Shown here in pieces: positions 14,031 to 24,200 of a stretch of 64,000 nt of DNA. The translations under genes and the position numbers were made by a program. This DNA is from Phymorhynchus buccinoides (taxonomy: Eukaryota; Mollusca; Gastropoda; Neogastropoda; Raphitomidae): positions 22,143,251 through 22,207,250 of the forward strand of contig CM065699.1 in NCBI GenBank assembly GCA_017654935.2, written 5' to 3'. The notes beneath the pieces were generated by a model. The model was not told the DNA's origin. It saw only the letters and a program-made list of their open reading frames with translations, and did no database searches. Position 1 is the first letter of the stretch; every line of letters starts with the position of its first letter.

Positions 14031-14039
14031 ATGGCACCG

Positions 14040-14220
14040 TATAATTTAAGCATGAAAGGGACAAGGCTACCGAAAAATGGACTAAACATATATACACAGG
14101 CGTCCATATTGAACCCATGTGTGCATGCAGATATGCAGTGGACAAGACTACAGAAAAATGGACTAAACATATATACACAGGCGTCCATATTGAACCCATG
14201 TGTGCATGCAAATATGCATA
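14040..14220. repeat. Tandem duplication of about 92 bp
   Basis: Two adjacent copies share gaaaaatggactaaacatat and gtccatattgaacccatgtg with almost no differences. Confidence 0.9.
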
Positions 14221-14270
14221 AACTTCACAGATTCTCTCTTTCTCTCATCATTTTCAAAGCACAACAAATT

Positions 14271-14989
14271 ACAGTATTTTTCGGACTATAAGACGCACCC
14301 CTAAACTACACAAAATTCACATTTTGTTCTTATATTTTGTTACTACAGTGGAATCCGTTTAATTGGCCATCGGATAATCGGCCAAAGCCGCTTAATCGGC
14401 CAATTTCCTCTAGAACGGAATTATTTCTTCTTAAGCATGTGTTATTTTGTTCGTTTTTACGACCAAAGCTGAAATCTTCAATTTCGCTTTATTGGCCACT
14501 TTTTCTCTCTGTTTCCTCTTTACCCCTTTTTGAGAGGGAGAACAACAGAGGCAGACAAACTGACAACACGCTTTTGATGTTTACATGGTTGAGTGTGAAG
14601 TTGGAAGGTGAGCAGTTGTCAATTGAAAGACCCTGCATGGCGTTTAAATCACTCAAGAAAACAAAATCATTGTCTTTTACTCGTGCTTCTGTTAAGTTGT
14701 AGGATTAATAAACACACACACACACACACATCACAAAAAGGGAAAGAATTTGAATTTGAACTGCAACGTTTAATTTTGACGTCATTGCTTTTGACTTGCA
14801 TAATTGCGTCATACAGTATCTCGATGTTCGTTTTATCGGCCGATTCGCTTTATCGGCCATATTTTTCCTGGTCCCAAATGTGGCCGATTAAGCGGATTCC
14901 ACTGTATGTTGTTAGTCATATTACGAGGCACAGGGGTCTCAGTCTGGGGGAAAAAAAAGTATCGCCTTATAGTCCGAAAAACATGGTAC
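14271..14989. mobile_element. MITE, 'TTTTTCGGACTATAAG' family, containing a nested element
   Basis: The left end reads tatttttcggactataagac and the right end is its inverse, cgccttatagtccgaaaaa. Related shorter copies lie at about 23690-23855 and 47440-47600. The element is interrupted by a second inverted-repeat element at 14344-14906, so the order of insertion can be read. Confidence 0.75.
14344..14906. mobile_element. pogo-like non-autonomous element nested in another MITE
   Basis: The ends are TA then cagtggaatccgtttaattg, and the inverse ending gcggattccactg then TA. A TA target and CAGTGGAA ends fit pogo/Tigger-type Tc1-mariner relatives. Further internal 'atcggcc' motifs repeat near both ends. 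The longest open frame (14337-14702) shows no transposase catalytic motif that I recognise. Confidence 0.7.
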
Positions 14990-15029
14990 ATTTACCTAAG
15001 GCAGTGTGCACATTTATTTTATTAGGTAC

Positions 15030-15390
15030 TTTATAGTCACAGAGGCGTCTCTGTGAAATTCGGGTTGCTCCCACCTGGAGAGCGCGTCGCAGCCAGAGGC
15101 GCGCCACCCAATTTTAATTTTTTTATTTGTTTTTTTGCATGTGATTTTTGTCACTGATGAGGGGGGGGGGGGGGGGGGGGTAAATTTTTACCAAATGACA
15201 ACTTTTTCGTTGCCACTGGGTTTAACGTATGCTAAGTGCATGGGCACACAGGACCTTGGTTTATCGTCTCATCCGAAAGACTCCACGTTCAGACCGAGAG
15301 GAATGAGAGGAAAAAATCCCCTGTACCCAGGTTCGAACTCGGGTTTACTTGACACGAAGCGAACGCGCTACCACTGTGCCACTCTACACT
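15030..15390 (-). mobile_element. tRNA-headed SINE
   Basis: Read on the minus strand it begins with a tRNA-like head: box A TGGCACAGTGG and box B GTTCGAACC within cccgagttcgaacctgggta. The body follows and the 3' part ends with tctctgtgactata next to a C/G homopolymer region. A plus-strand relative is at 46125-46500. Shared body phrases include gttgccactgggtttaacgt. Confidence 0.8.
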
Positions 15391-15746
15391 ACTTCTGTAT
15401 AAAAACCCATCTGCAATAGAAAATCTGGAAGTAAGAAACACGAAGGAGTGTGCACAGTACACATGGAAACCCATCCCATGGGTGCATGTGGTGAACGAAG
15501 ACTTTGCCTGAACTTTCCATCATAACCCTTACTAAATGGTCAATTTAAGAGCACAAAGAGCATAAGAAGAGCCCTATCTTCAGGCAGACCACTGCCTGAA
15601 CCAGCACCAAATTGCTTGAATTCAGGCTTCAGGCAGACCCACATGCACCCCTGCCATCCGCATATCACATCCGCTTATTTCTTACTTTCTTTTACTGTAT
15701 TTGGGTATTGTGGATGGGTTTCCGTACGGACGTTGCGCACAGACCC

Positions 15747-16027
15747 TTAACCCTTTCGCCGCCAGCCATTCTTCAGCCAAATACCATTAAACTTAACTGG
15801 GTACAGAAACACAACCAACTGCAATATCGCTAATTCCTCTGTGACATATTTAACATTAGGCCTATCCTTACCTCCCAAAATTAAGAAAACTACTGCACAG
15901 ACGGACACTTGACTTTTCATTATATGATAGGGTCTTTGGATAACAGGCCCTGATTTGATTCCTTTTAGTGACATGGGTGTTAAACCATTGTGGTGCATAA
16001 ATGCGACATTGGCGGTGAAAGGGTTAA
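15747..16027. mobile_element. TTAA MITE, CCCTTTCACCGCCA family, copy 2
   Basis: It begins TTAACCCTTTCGCCGCCAGCC and ends ggcggtgaaagggttaa. TTAA tetranucleotides at both ends fit piggyBac-type insertion. Near 15895-15930 the interior carries an extra phrase (acacttgacttttcattata) that is also found near 53880. Confidence 0.75.
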
Positions 16028-16567
16028 CCTGAACGCTATGCCAACTGCCCCTTCTTTCTTTTTAAAATTCAGAAGTGGTCGAGAAAACCCCCCACCCAAA
16101 CCACACTCCTTAAACAAGACGTGAAATAAAAGAAAATGACGTCAATTATTTCAAGCAAACAATGAATGTATTTAAAACATACAGTAGTAATATCAAGGCA
16201 AGAGGAGTGCATGAAACATTGGCAGACAAAATCAGGCCGCAAGAATCATTCATGTTCTATTAATATAGCTCGTTTTATGAATAAAAAAGAAAACATGGCT
16301 TTTGAAAAAAATATTTCAATTAAGAGCATTTGAAAAAAACTGCAATAATGTTGATCTAAAACTGAAAGAATGTAGGGAGTACAATTATTCCCCAGGGTAC
16401 AAGCCATTTGCAATTGATCAAATACTGATTTTTTCCCCCTTCACGTATGTCCAAATATAACTAAAAATTGAAGCTGCAAGTTTCAGAACAGTTCATTGTC
16501 AATCAAGCAAAGTTTACAGAAATAGTTCAGATGCTGTGTTCACCTTGACTATTCTCATGCTGTCATA
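16028..16567. other. No gene recognised
   Basis: AT-rich sequence without recognisable exons or repeats. Confidence 0.4.
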
Positions 16568-16772
16568 CTATTGGCCACTGCAACCAGGGTTATTAACGCC
16601 CTTGACAGTGTAGCCCTTCTTGGTCAGTATCCAAAAGGGAATTCACTCTTGCAGCCATTTAGTGGCCTCAAATAGGGTTATTGGCGAGAGTTATTCCCTT
16701 GTTTGGTCAGTACTCAAGCGTCTACCAAGGGCATTCACCTTAGCAAAAGGTGGTTGTTGCAGTGGCCAATAG
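16568..16772. mobile_element. MITE with CTATTGGCCACTGCAA ends
   Basis: A perfect 16 bp inverted repeat bounds 205 bp: CTATTGGCCACTGCAA at 16568-16583 and TTGCAGTGGCCAATAG at 16757-16772. The interior (tagggttattggcgagagtt, ggtcagtactcaag) matches, in inverse orientation, the unit amplified beside gene C at 44198-44615. Confidence 0.8.
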
Positions 16773-16872
16773 CAAGGGTGAAACCTGGACAAAATGAAAA
16801 GCAGGAAGGCCTGGGTTCTGACCTTGGTAGTGGGGTCAAGGGGTGGACTCTTGGTGGAGTTCAAGAGGGTGA

Positions 16873-17335
16873 CCGGAATAACGTCGAATGTACGGTTGCG
16901 CCTAAGGTCGAAACAAAATGGCATGACTGACAAGTGTGCCTAATGTCGAAAATTTCATGTAAGTTTTACGTTTGAGCCTAAGGTCGAATGCACAGTTGAG
17001 CCCAACGTCGAATTTCAAAGTTGTGCCTAAGGTCGAAAGGTGTTTAGTTGAGCCTAAGTTGAGCCCAATCTTTGCAATTCGACCTTAGGCTCAACTTTGC
17101 ATTCGACCTTAGGAACTTTGCATTAGGCTGAACCGTACATTCGACCTTGGGCGCAACTTTGCAATTCGACGTTAGGCTCAACTTTGCATTCGACCTTAGG
17201 CTCAACCGTATATTCGACGTTAAGCACAGCTCTGCAATTCGACATTAGGCTGAAGTGTGCATTTACTTATTTTCGACCTTAAGCACACCTGTACATTCGA
17301 CCTTAGGCGCAGCCGTACTTTCAACCTTATTCCGG
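16873..17335. mobile_element. Foldback element made of short inverted units
   Basis: The left end (ccggaataacgtcgaatgta) and the right end (finishing caaccttattccgg) are inverse. The left half repeats the motif gcctaaggtcgaa and the right half repeats its inverse ttcgaccttaggc, so the whole 463 bp can fold on itself. There is no coding sequence. Confidence 0.85.
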
Positions 17336-17960
17336 ATTTCCGTTCAAGAGGCAAAAGCGCCCCCAAAGCAGAAGGGTTTCTTTTTTGTACAATTTACTAT
17401 TCTAATCAGAGCATTTACTGATTGAGAGATAGCTTTCGTCTTTATTTTAACAATAAAGCAAGTTTTCTCCCCCATTCCAGAGTAAGTTCTTCAATAAAGT
17501 ATCGCAAATTCAGGATTTCCTGGGAAAACAACAAAGCCCCCAAATCAGGATTTCTGCTTTTCCTGCCATGTGTTTTCATCCAAGAACACTAGACAGTAAA
17601 CTGTACCCACTTAAAACAACAATTATTTCAGCTTTTTTCAGGGCAAAGCTTTCTGTTACAATTAAAAAAATTACTAATTGTAGCTCATACACTAGCTATG
17701 TATGTTGAATTAGATCTGAAACCAAGAATAAACACTACATAAATATTAATACAACACAGCCAAAAACCAGACTGGAGATAGCAAGATTACAGTCATTTTA
17801 GCTCATGTTGTGCGATTCAAGCTTGTGGTTCTACCCTTTAGAGATTGGTCTCAAACGGAGGATAAGCACTAAATATACAACATAACCAAACAGGAGACGG
17901 CAAGATTACAGACATTACATTTTCAGCTTGTGTTGTATTTCTGAAATGTTTGTGTTCCTT
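17336..17960. other. No gene recognised; possible 3' flank of gene A
   Basis: AT-rich. An AATAAA motif on the minus strand (plus tttatt near 17449) could serve gene A, but it lies about 1.3 kb beyond the stop codon and the assignment is speculative. Confidence 0.25.
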
Positions 17961-18195
17961 TTAACCCCTTGATTGCCAGAGAAAATTAAAGAAAAAATCA
18001 TTGGGCAAATCATGCCATAACTTTTTAAAAAGACAACTGATAGAGCCAATCTGGCAAAATCGTCTGGGGATATAACTCTCTTGACTGTGTTAGAGCAAAA
18101 GCCAGCATACCAGGGTTATTCCTCTTCATCTGATGACATCATCAGTGATGTCATCAGGTCAGTACCTAATACGTTGGTGGCAGTTAAGGGGTTAA
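17961..18195. mobile_element. TTAA MITE, CCCCTTGATTGCC family
   Basis: The ends are TTAACCCCTTGATTGCCAG and ttggtggcagttaaggggttaa in inverse relation, both closing on TTAA. The copy at 21720-21954 is a diverged relative, with similar internal phrases around gagccaatctggcaaaatcg and gtcatc. Confidence 0.7.
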
Positions 18196-18698
18196 AAAAC
18201 TGGTCCGAAACCAAGGATCAGGTATGGATATTCATACACTACAGCATAACAAAAGATCTAGGATACTGATACAGTGATTGTGACTTCAGCTTTTGTTGAA
18301 GGACTCGTAAGTGCTTTAGGACTGTAAGTGTTATAAAACTAATTAAAAGCCCTTAGAAACTGGCTTGATAATGAGGATAAGCGGTTCATTACAATAAAAT
18401 AGCCACCCAGCATAAGATCAAACCAACTGGAGAGAGCAGGACCACAGTCATTTCACCCCCTGCTGTACAATTCTAGTGTTGTACAGCCCTTGAAGACTGC
18501 TCTGAAACCAAGGGTAACGGAATGAAACGCAATGTTCTTTGCATCTGCCTGAAGTTTCTTCCGAGTTAGTGTTCTTTGAAACCGTTCTTTGATATTGTTC
18601 TTAGGGAGATACAAAGGCATCTAATAATAGGTGCGTGACGGCATGTCGTCAGATCTGATATAAAACATCAAAGCAGACAATGAGTGAGCAAAGGCTCA
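18196..18698. other. 3' flank of gene A, nothing else recognised
   Basis: Sequence downstream of the gene A stop codon. Three related segments near 17820, 18300 and 18480 share phrases about agcaagattacag and ctgaaaccaag, suggesting old local duplications. No independent gene is visible. Confidence 0.35.
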
Positions 18699-18880
18699 GA
18701 CCCAGTTGAAGCAGACAATGTCCTCGGTGTTGTTGACTAGGATCCTGTCCTGGGCATCCTGGGCCATGGTGGAGGCCTCCTTCAGGTCAGACCCAGTTGA
18801 AGCAGACGATGTCCTCAGTGTTGTTGACCAGGATCCTGTCCAGGGCGTCCTGGGCCATGGTGGAGGCCTCCTTCAGGTCA
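18699..18880 (-). repeat. 91 bp tandem duplication of the end of gene A
   Basis: The last 91 bp of the gene A coding region, including its stop codon, are present twice at a period of 91 bp (unit starts near 18699 and 18790). The outer copy (18699-18789) lies after the stop codon used by the long frame. The copies differ at five positions. Read in the coding frame, four differences are synonymous third-position changes and one gives Leu to Gln. Both copies end in FNWV and a stop. Because 91 is not a multiple of three, the outer copy is out of frame with the inner one. Confidence 0.9.
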
Positions 18881-21207
18881 GCGGCGTCGTAGAGCTTCAC
18901 CGAGTGCAGCACCTTCCCACTGGCCGCGTCCAGACACTCCAGGCGCGTCAGGCTGCTCAGCACGTACAGGCGCCGCAGACCCAGGCTGCAGACGCTGCGG
19001 GGGAAGGCCTGGCAGGTGTGCTTCCACAGGGAGGCCCCACCCTGGTCCCAGCAGCTCACCTCGGTGGTGGTGGCGTCCAGGATGATGATCTTGCCGTCCT
19101 GCGTGGTGCATATGCTGTTGGGGGACTGGAAAAGCGGCTTGCCGGCGCTGTCGTTGACGATGGCGGTTCGCAGGCGCAGGGCGGGCCCGCCGACGTCCAG
19201 CACGTGGACGCCCAGGGAGAAGCGCGCGGCCAGGATGTTGGGGGCCAGGCGCGCAATGTTCAGGTAGCCTCGGCACGTGTTGTGCATGTTCTGTGGGCTG
19301 AGCTGCCCCCCGCCCACAGTCACCAGCTGCAGGGTCTTGGCCACGTGGCTGACCACGGCGATGGTGTCCCCATTGAGGTGGCACACCCCGTGGGGCTGGG
19401 CCACCTCTAAGGAAGGGCACAGCCCGTCCTGCCCCTCCCGGGCCAGCTCCACCACCTTCACCCGGCTGTTGGCCCGATCAATCACCGCCAGTCGCCCATG
19501 GGGCAGCACCGCAAAGTCGGAAATGATGGGCCGGCGCAAGTCGCCGGCAGAGGCAGGGCAAATTTTGAAGATACTGCGTAGTTTCTGACTTTCTGGTTTC
19601 GACTGCGCTCCAGAAAACGGCTTTGAGTTGAGATCTGATGTGGAAGGTGCAGGTTCGGAGGTAAGGGGAGGTTTTCCAATGGCTGCAGCAGCTTCAGTTA
19701 GTCCTGGGTCGCTTTCAGGGACTGCGGCCCTGATTCCAGTCTGCGCGCTTTCTGCCGATTTGCTGCTGCGTGCAACGGTGCTGCTAGTGGTTTGAGGCGA
19801 AGTCATGGTGGAAGAGCTGGTCACTGAAAGAGAAACTGCATTGGATTTTCTTACCTGTTCCGCAGACATTTTGGATACTTTGGTCTGAGTTTTCGTGGGA
19901 GCACTGGCGTGACTAGCTGGGTACTGAGTATTGGTTCCTCTGGAAGACGGTAGCATGAGATCAGCGCCAGGAGCGACTGACTTGGGCAGGGAAGGTTTGG
20001 GCAGAGTGTGTGCCCCAGACATGGGGGAGGTAGAGGGCATGATCTTCAGCAGAGTTTCATCAGAGGCAGAGTCGCAGGGGGCTAGCTTTGGGATTGGCCT
20101 GAACTGACTGAACAAAGCCGTCACACTTTTAGGCGGAACAAACACAAACCCGGGGTTGTCAGATCCCCGCCTAGGACTGGCCTGGTTTACAGTAGTGTTG
20201 GCAGCCGTGACTACGGGATGCTTGACGCTGAACACCGATGGGCCAGAAAACATCTTGCGAGCTAAACTATTCCTCGGTCGAGCAGGAGGCCGGCGGGCAT
20301 ATTTTCGACCTCCGGCTACAAAAGAAAATGGATTCCTTTGACCGTCACTGCTGTTTCCACAGGCCATTGAACCTTCCGAGGAAGATGTGGACGCTGCCGA
20401 GATGTCTGACGACGTGGACAGGACCGAGTGGCAGGCCAGCCTTTCCTGCTGCAGCTGTAGGGCAAAGGAGGGCGGCCCAGCACTGAGGTGACAGCCCACA
20501 GCCGACAGCTTGGCTGGACTGTGGTCAGTCTCATTCTGCACAGCCGCAGCAGCAGCTGTAGGGTTTCCTGGGGCAGGTTCACCACAAAGGCTGGCCCCGT
20601 TCCTGGTCAGCGACATCCTGCCGATCATCTGTTTCACCTCTTCAAGGGTTCTCCTCGCCACGCCCGGCACGTCAAAACGCATGGTGTCCACCCGGGCTAA
20701 AAACGAGGTGGCGGCCTCAACATCATTCTCCGCTTCTTTCAAATCCAAGTCGGTGACCTCCTGCAGCAGCTGCACGTCGGAGATGATGAGCTGCCGCCGC
20801 TGTATCATGGACGCGTTCTCTTCCAGCACGGCGATGAACACGCTGATCTGCTCTTCACAGCTGGCCAGGTGCTTCTGGGTTTTGCTGATGGCCTCGTGAG
20901 TTTTCAGCATGTCGTTTTTCTTCTGCTGCTTGAGCGTGGTGAGGAGGCTGTCGTAGGCGTCGTCCATCTGCCTCAGGCTGGTGGTGATGTTCTTGGACAA
21001 CACCTCCTTCTCCTCCTTCAGCTTGGCCTGCTTCTCCTTGGCCTTGCCCAGGGTGCTGATGAGGTTTTTCTGGGAGGCCTCCAGGTGCAGACGGCGTGCT
21101 GCTGCCATGGGGGTCACGGAGTTGAGCTTGCTGCACTGGCGGTGCTTCATCAGGGCGCACATGGGGCACAGCAGCTCGCAGCAGTCCTCGCAGAACATCT
21201 TCACCAT
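18787..21207 (-). CDS. Gene A exon 4: B-box 2 end, coiled coil, linker, propeller
   Basis: The acceptor is TTTTTCAG directly before ATGGTGAAG. The frame then runs 806 codons to TGA at 18789-18787. It opens with MFCEDCCELLCPMCALMKH (C181, D183/C184, C189, C192, H197), followed by a Lys/Glu/Gln-rich helical region (KAKEKQAKLKEEKEVL), a low-complexity linker and the propeller. An upstream ATG 42 bp into the intron (21249) also lies in frame, but the acceptor fixes the true boundary. Confidence 0.9.
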   Translation of the reverse strand: MVKMFCEDCCELLCPMCALMKHRQCSKLNSVTPMAAARRLHLEASQKNLISTLGKAKEKQAKLKEEKEVLSKNITTSLRQMDDAYDSLLTTLKQQKKNDMLKTHEAISKTQKHLASCEEQISVFIAVLEENASMIQRRQLIISDVQLLQEVTDLDLKEAENDVEAATSFLARVDTMRFDVPGVARRTLEEVKQMIGRMSLTRNGASLCGEPAPGNPTAAAAAVQNETDHSPAKLSAVGCHLSAGPPSFALQLQQERLACHSVLSTSSDISAASTSSSEGSMACGNSSDGQRNPFSFVAGGRKYARRPPARPRNSLARKMFSGPSVFSVKHPVVTAANTTVNQASPRRGSDNPGFVFVPPKSVTALFSQFRPIPKLAPCDSASDETLLKIMPSTSPMSGAHTLPKPSLPKSVAPGADLMLPSSRGTNTQYPASHASAPTKTQTKVSKMSAEQVRKSNAVSLSVTSSSTMTSPQTTSSTVARSSKSAESAQTGIRAAVPESDPGLTEAAAAIGKPPLTSEPAPSTSDLNSKPFSGAQSKPESQKLRSIFKICPASAGDLRRPIISDFAVLPHGRLAVIDRANSRVKVVELAREGQDGLCPSLEVAQPHGVCHLNGDTIAVVSHVAKTLQLVTVGGGQLSPQNMHNTCRGYLNIARLAPNILAARFSLGVHVLDVGGPALRLRTAIVNDSAGKPLFQSPNSICTTQDGKIIILDATTTEVSCWDQGGASLWKHTCQAFPRSVCSLGLRRLYVLSSLTRLECLDAASGKVLHSVKLYDAADLKEASTMAQDALDRILVNNTEDIVCFNWV

Positions 21208-24200
21208 CTGAAAAACAAAATGCAGTAAAGTGGGATGGACTTTACACAACAGCAGGGGTGATGGACTTTACACAACAGCAGGGGTGATGGACTTTACACA
21301 ACAGCAGGGGTGATGGACTTTACACAACAGCAGGGGTGATGGACTTTACACAACAGCAGGGGTGATGGACTTTACACAACAGCAGGGGTGATGGACTTTA
21401 CACAACAGCAGGGGTGATGGACTTTACACAACAGCAGGGGTGATGGACTTTACACAACAGCAGGGGTGATGGACTTTACACAACAGCAGGGGTGATGGAC
21501 TTTACACAACAGCAGGGGTGATGGACTTTACACAACAGCAGGGGTGATGGACTTTACACAACAGCAGGGGTGATGGACTTTACACAACAGCAGGGGTGAT
21601 GGACTTTACACAACAGCAGGGGTGATGGACTTTGCACAACAGCAGGGGTCAACACTTTGACAAGTTTTTATTCTATAAGCTACACACTCCTGGTCAAAAT
21701 CAATGTCAGGACCGTGATGTTAACCTATTCACTGCCAAAGGAAAACAGAGAAATTATTGATTTTCTTATCATAAAATTTAAACGAGACCTGTTAGACTCA
21801 ATCTGAGAAAATGGTCTAGAGATATATATCTTTCCTGACTTGTCTAAACCCAAAACCATCATTCCAGGGCTAGGACATCAAAAGTTATGACATGGTCAAA
21901 GACACCACATCCAGCAGTACTAGTAGACAAGGAACAGGGCAGGGAAGGAGTTAAAATAATACTCTTACTGTGGTAGCCAGCAAAATTGAGTGGGTTTAAC
22001 TCATTCAAGTTGTTCCGGCCATATCTTTGAAAGAGTTCAAAGGAGAGCAACAAAAATAGTAAAAAGCCAGTCCCTCTACTACTACTACTATATATGTCCA
22101 GAATTAATAGATAGCTGTCAATTTGATGCATTTGCGTCAAGGGAAGTAAATCTGTGTGCACACCATACCTTTGTCACTTCTAAGCTCGCTTCGCCCCCTT
22201 AGACCACAATTTTGCCTCTGACTTTGCTTTTGTTGTGGTTCGTTGTGGGGGAAACCAATCGGTGTACAGTTTTTCTATATAAAGTCTCTGTATAAAAAAG
22301 TCGTATCTAACACTTCCCTATGTCTAAACCTGAAGTAAAAACCTGTAATCTTCTTTCATTTCTCCTTTTGTTTATGTATGTTTTGTTTGTGTGTATGGCT
22401 GGAGTGATTTGTGAGTTTTTTTAATAATTCAAAATAGTTGTGATGCTAATTAGTTAACCTTGGTATTTGGAGAAAAAAAATGTTGGTGTAAGTTCTCAGA
22501 TCATTCTCATACTAACAAAACAGGCACGTTGCACCATGTTTAGAGGATGTGTATTTGTATCCCCTTTAGCGTTATGGCAGGTTGACTCAGAACCAAAACA
22601 GTGCTATAAAATGAGATCTTTATACTGAAAATCCTCTGCCTGACTACTGAGACGTGTGCGCCATCTGTAGTATATAATATTAGGCCCCCCAAAAAAAATT
22701 ATGTCTGTTTGGGGTTTCATCAGTTTGAAAAATAGGGTAGGTAGGTACTAGGCTTTTTTTTTCTTTTTCTTTAAAAAACCATTCTTGTGTTCGGTCCATG
22801 TGTGTGAATATATTTATATATTTTAATAAAACAAAACAGTATACTTTTGCACTTATGTTTTATGTTTCTGTTTGCTCGCTTACTTTCGTTTTCTTTTTTT
22901 CCCATTCATCAAAAAAAAGTTTAGGGTCGGCAGCCAAAAACTAGGGTAGGTAGGGAAACAGGAAACCAACTTTTTTGTTGTTGTTGTCTTATTACCCTTG
23001 CCTGTCATGAAGAAGTAGTTACTAGTATATAGCCACAGAAAATTATCTACCCCTGATGAGTCACTAGACTAGTCACTACTGTCACTAGGTAGCATGGTCA
23101 ACTCAGTCCTAAAATGATCGCCCTTTCGTGTCGCCAAGAAGTAACTAGTATAAAGCCTCAGTAGAGTAGTCTAAAGGCACCTTTTCTAAGGCAACAAACA
23201 AGACAACCTTTTGTTGTTTTTTAAATATCTGTGTTAACATAGAAAAAAAAAGTCACCTCTTCTGGATGTTCTGAGCAGTGCTTGTGCTGTTTCTGGTGCT
23301 GCTCTCGGGATGAATGGTCGTCAATGGCAACGATGGAGTGCTTCTGGCATGACGGAATGCTCATGTGCACCTGCATATAAGAAAACGAGTTTGGAATCAA
23401 TCAATTTTTAAACAGCACGGCTCCCAATTGCCCCGCAAAACAAGGGGTCCCAGGGACTCCTTCACTTACAGCATAGAGGGTCCTAGAGGCAGGATAGAAG
23501 GTCCTACTGGCATTACGAATGCTAAAGAAAATGTTTCTAGTGCATCCCTGGGACCCCCTGCTCATTCTTTTAGAGGGTCCTTCAGAATTTTAGTGCTTCA
23601 TAGAGCCCCAAATGGGGGTCCCTGGGAGCCCTGAACAGCCTTTTCGTTTATCATTCTCTAAGAAAATCTATAACAGGAGTTACAAAGGTATTTATCAGTC
23701 AGACTATAAGGCGCACCCACCAAATTTTACACAAAATTCAGAATTAGTTCTTGTTATTTTCTTACTGTATTAGTAGTCATATTATAAAGCGCAGGGGTCT
23801 TAGTCATGGAAAAATGTACTGCCTTATAGGGTGTTTTTTTTAAACGGTAAAAAAATGTTAACGTTACTTTTTTTATTTGTTAGACCATAAGGACTGAAGT
23901 ATTTTCAGTTTCTTTTCATAATTTCCAAAAGGAGATGGTTCATGGAAATTGCAATGTACCTGTACTGTATGGTACTACCTTTATTGTCACAGTGAATAGC
24001 TCCCTGTACTGTAAAATGAAGAGCGAATGGTCACCCTACTGCTGCAGCACACTTTGTTTTTAGATGGGAGCGTGCTGGTTATGTAAAAGAATTTACTTAA
24101 TGAATTGAAAACAAAACAAGATAATAATAATAACAATAATAATAATGATTATTTATATAACGCCTATTCTCTGATTTAGGGCTCTAAGCGCTTTACATAT

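Noticed and set aside
18706..19410. Plus-strand 234-codon frame opposite the TRIM gene
   Set aside because: Shadow of the GC-rich coding strand. The minus frame has domains and splice support.
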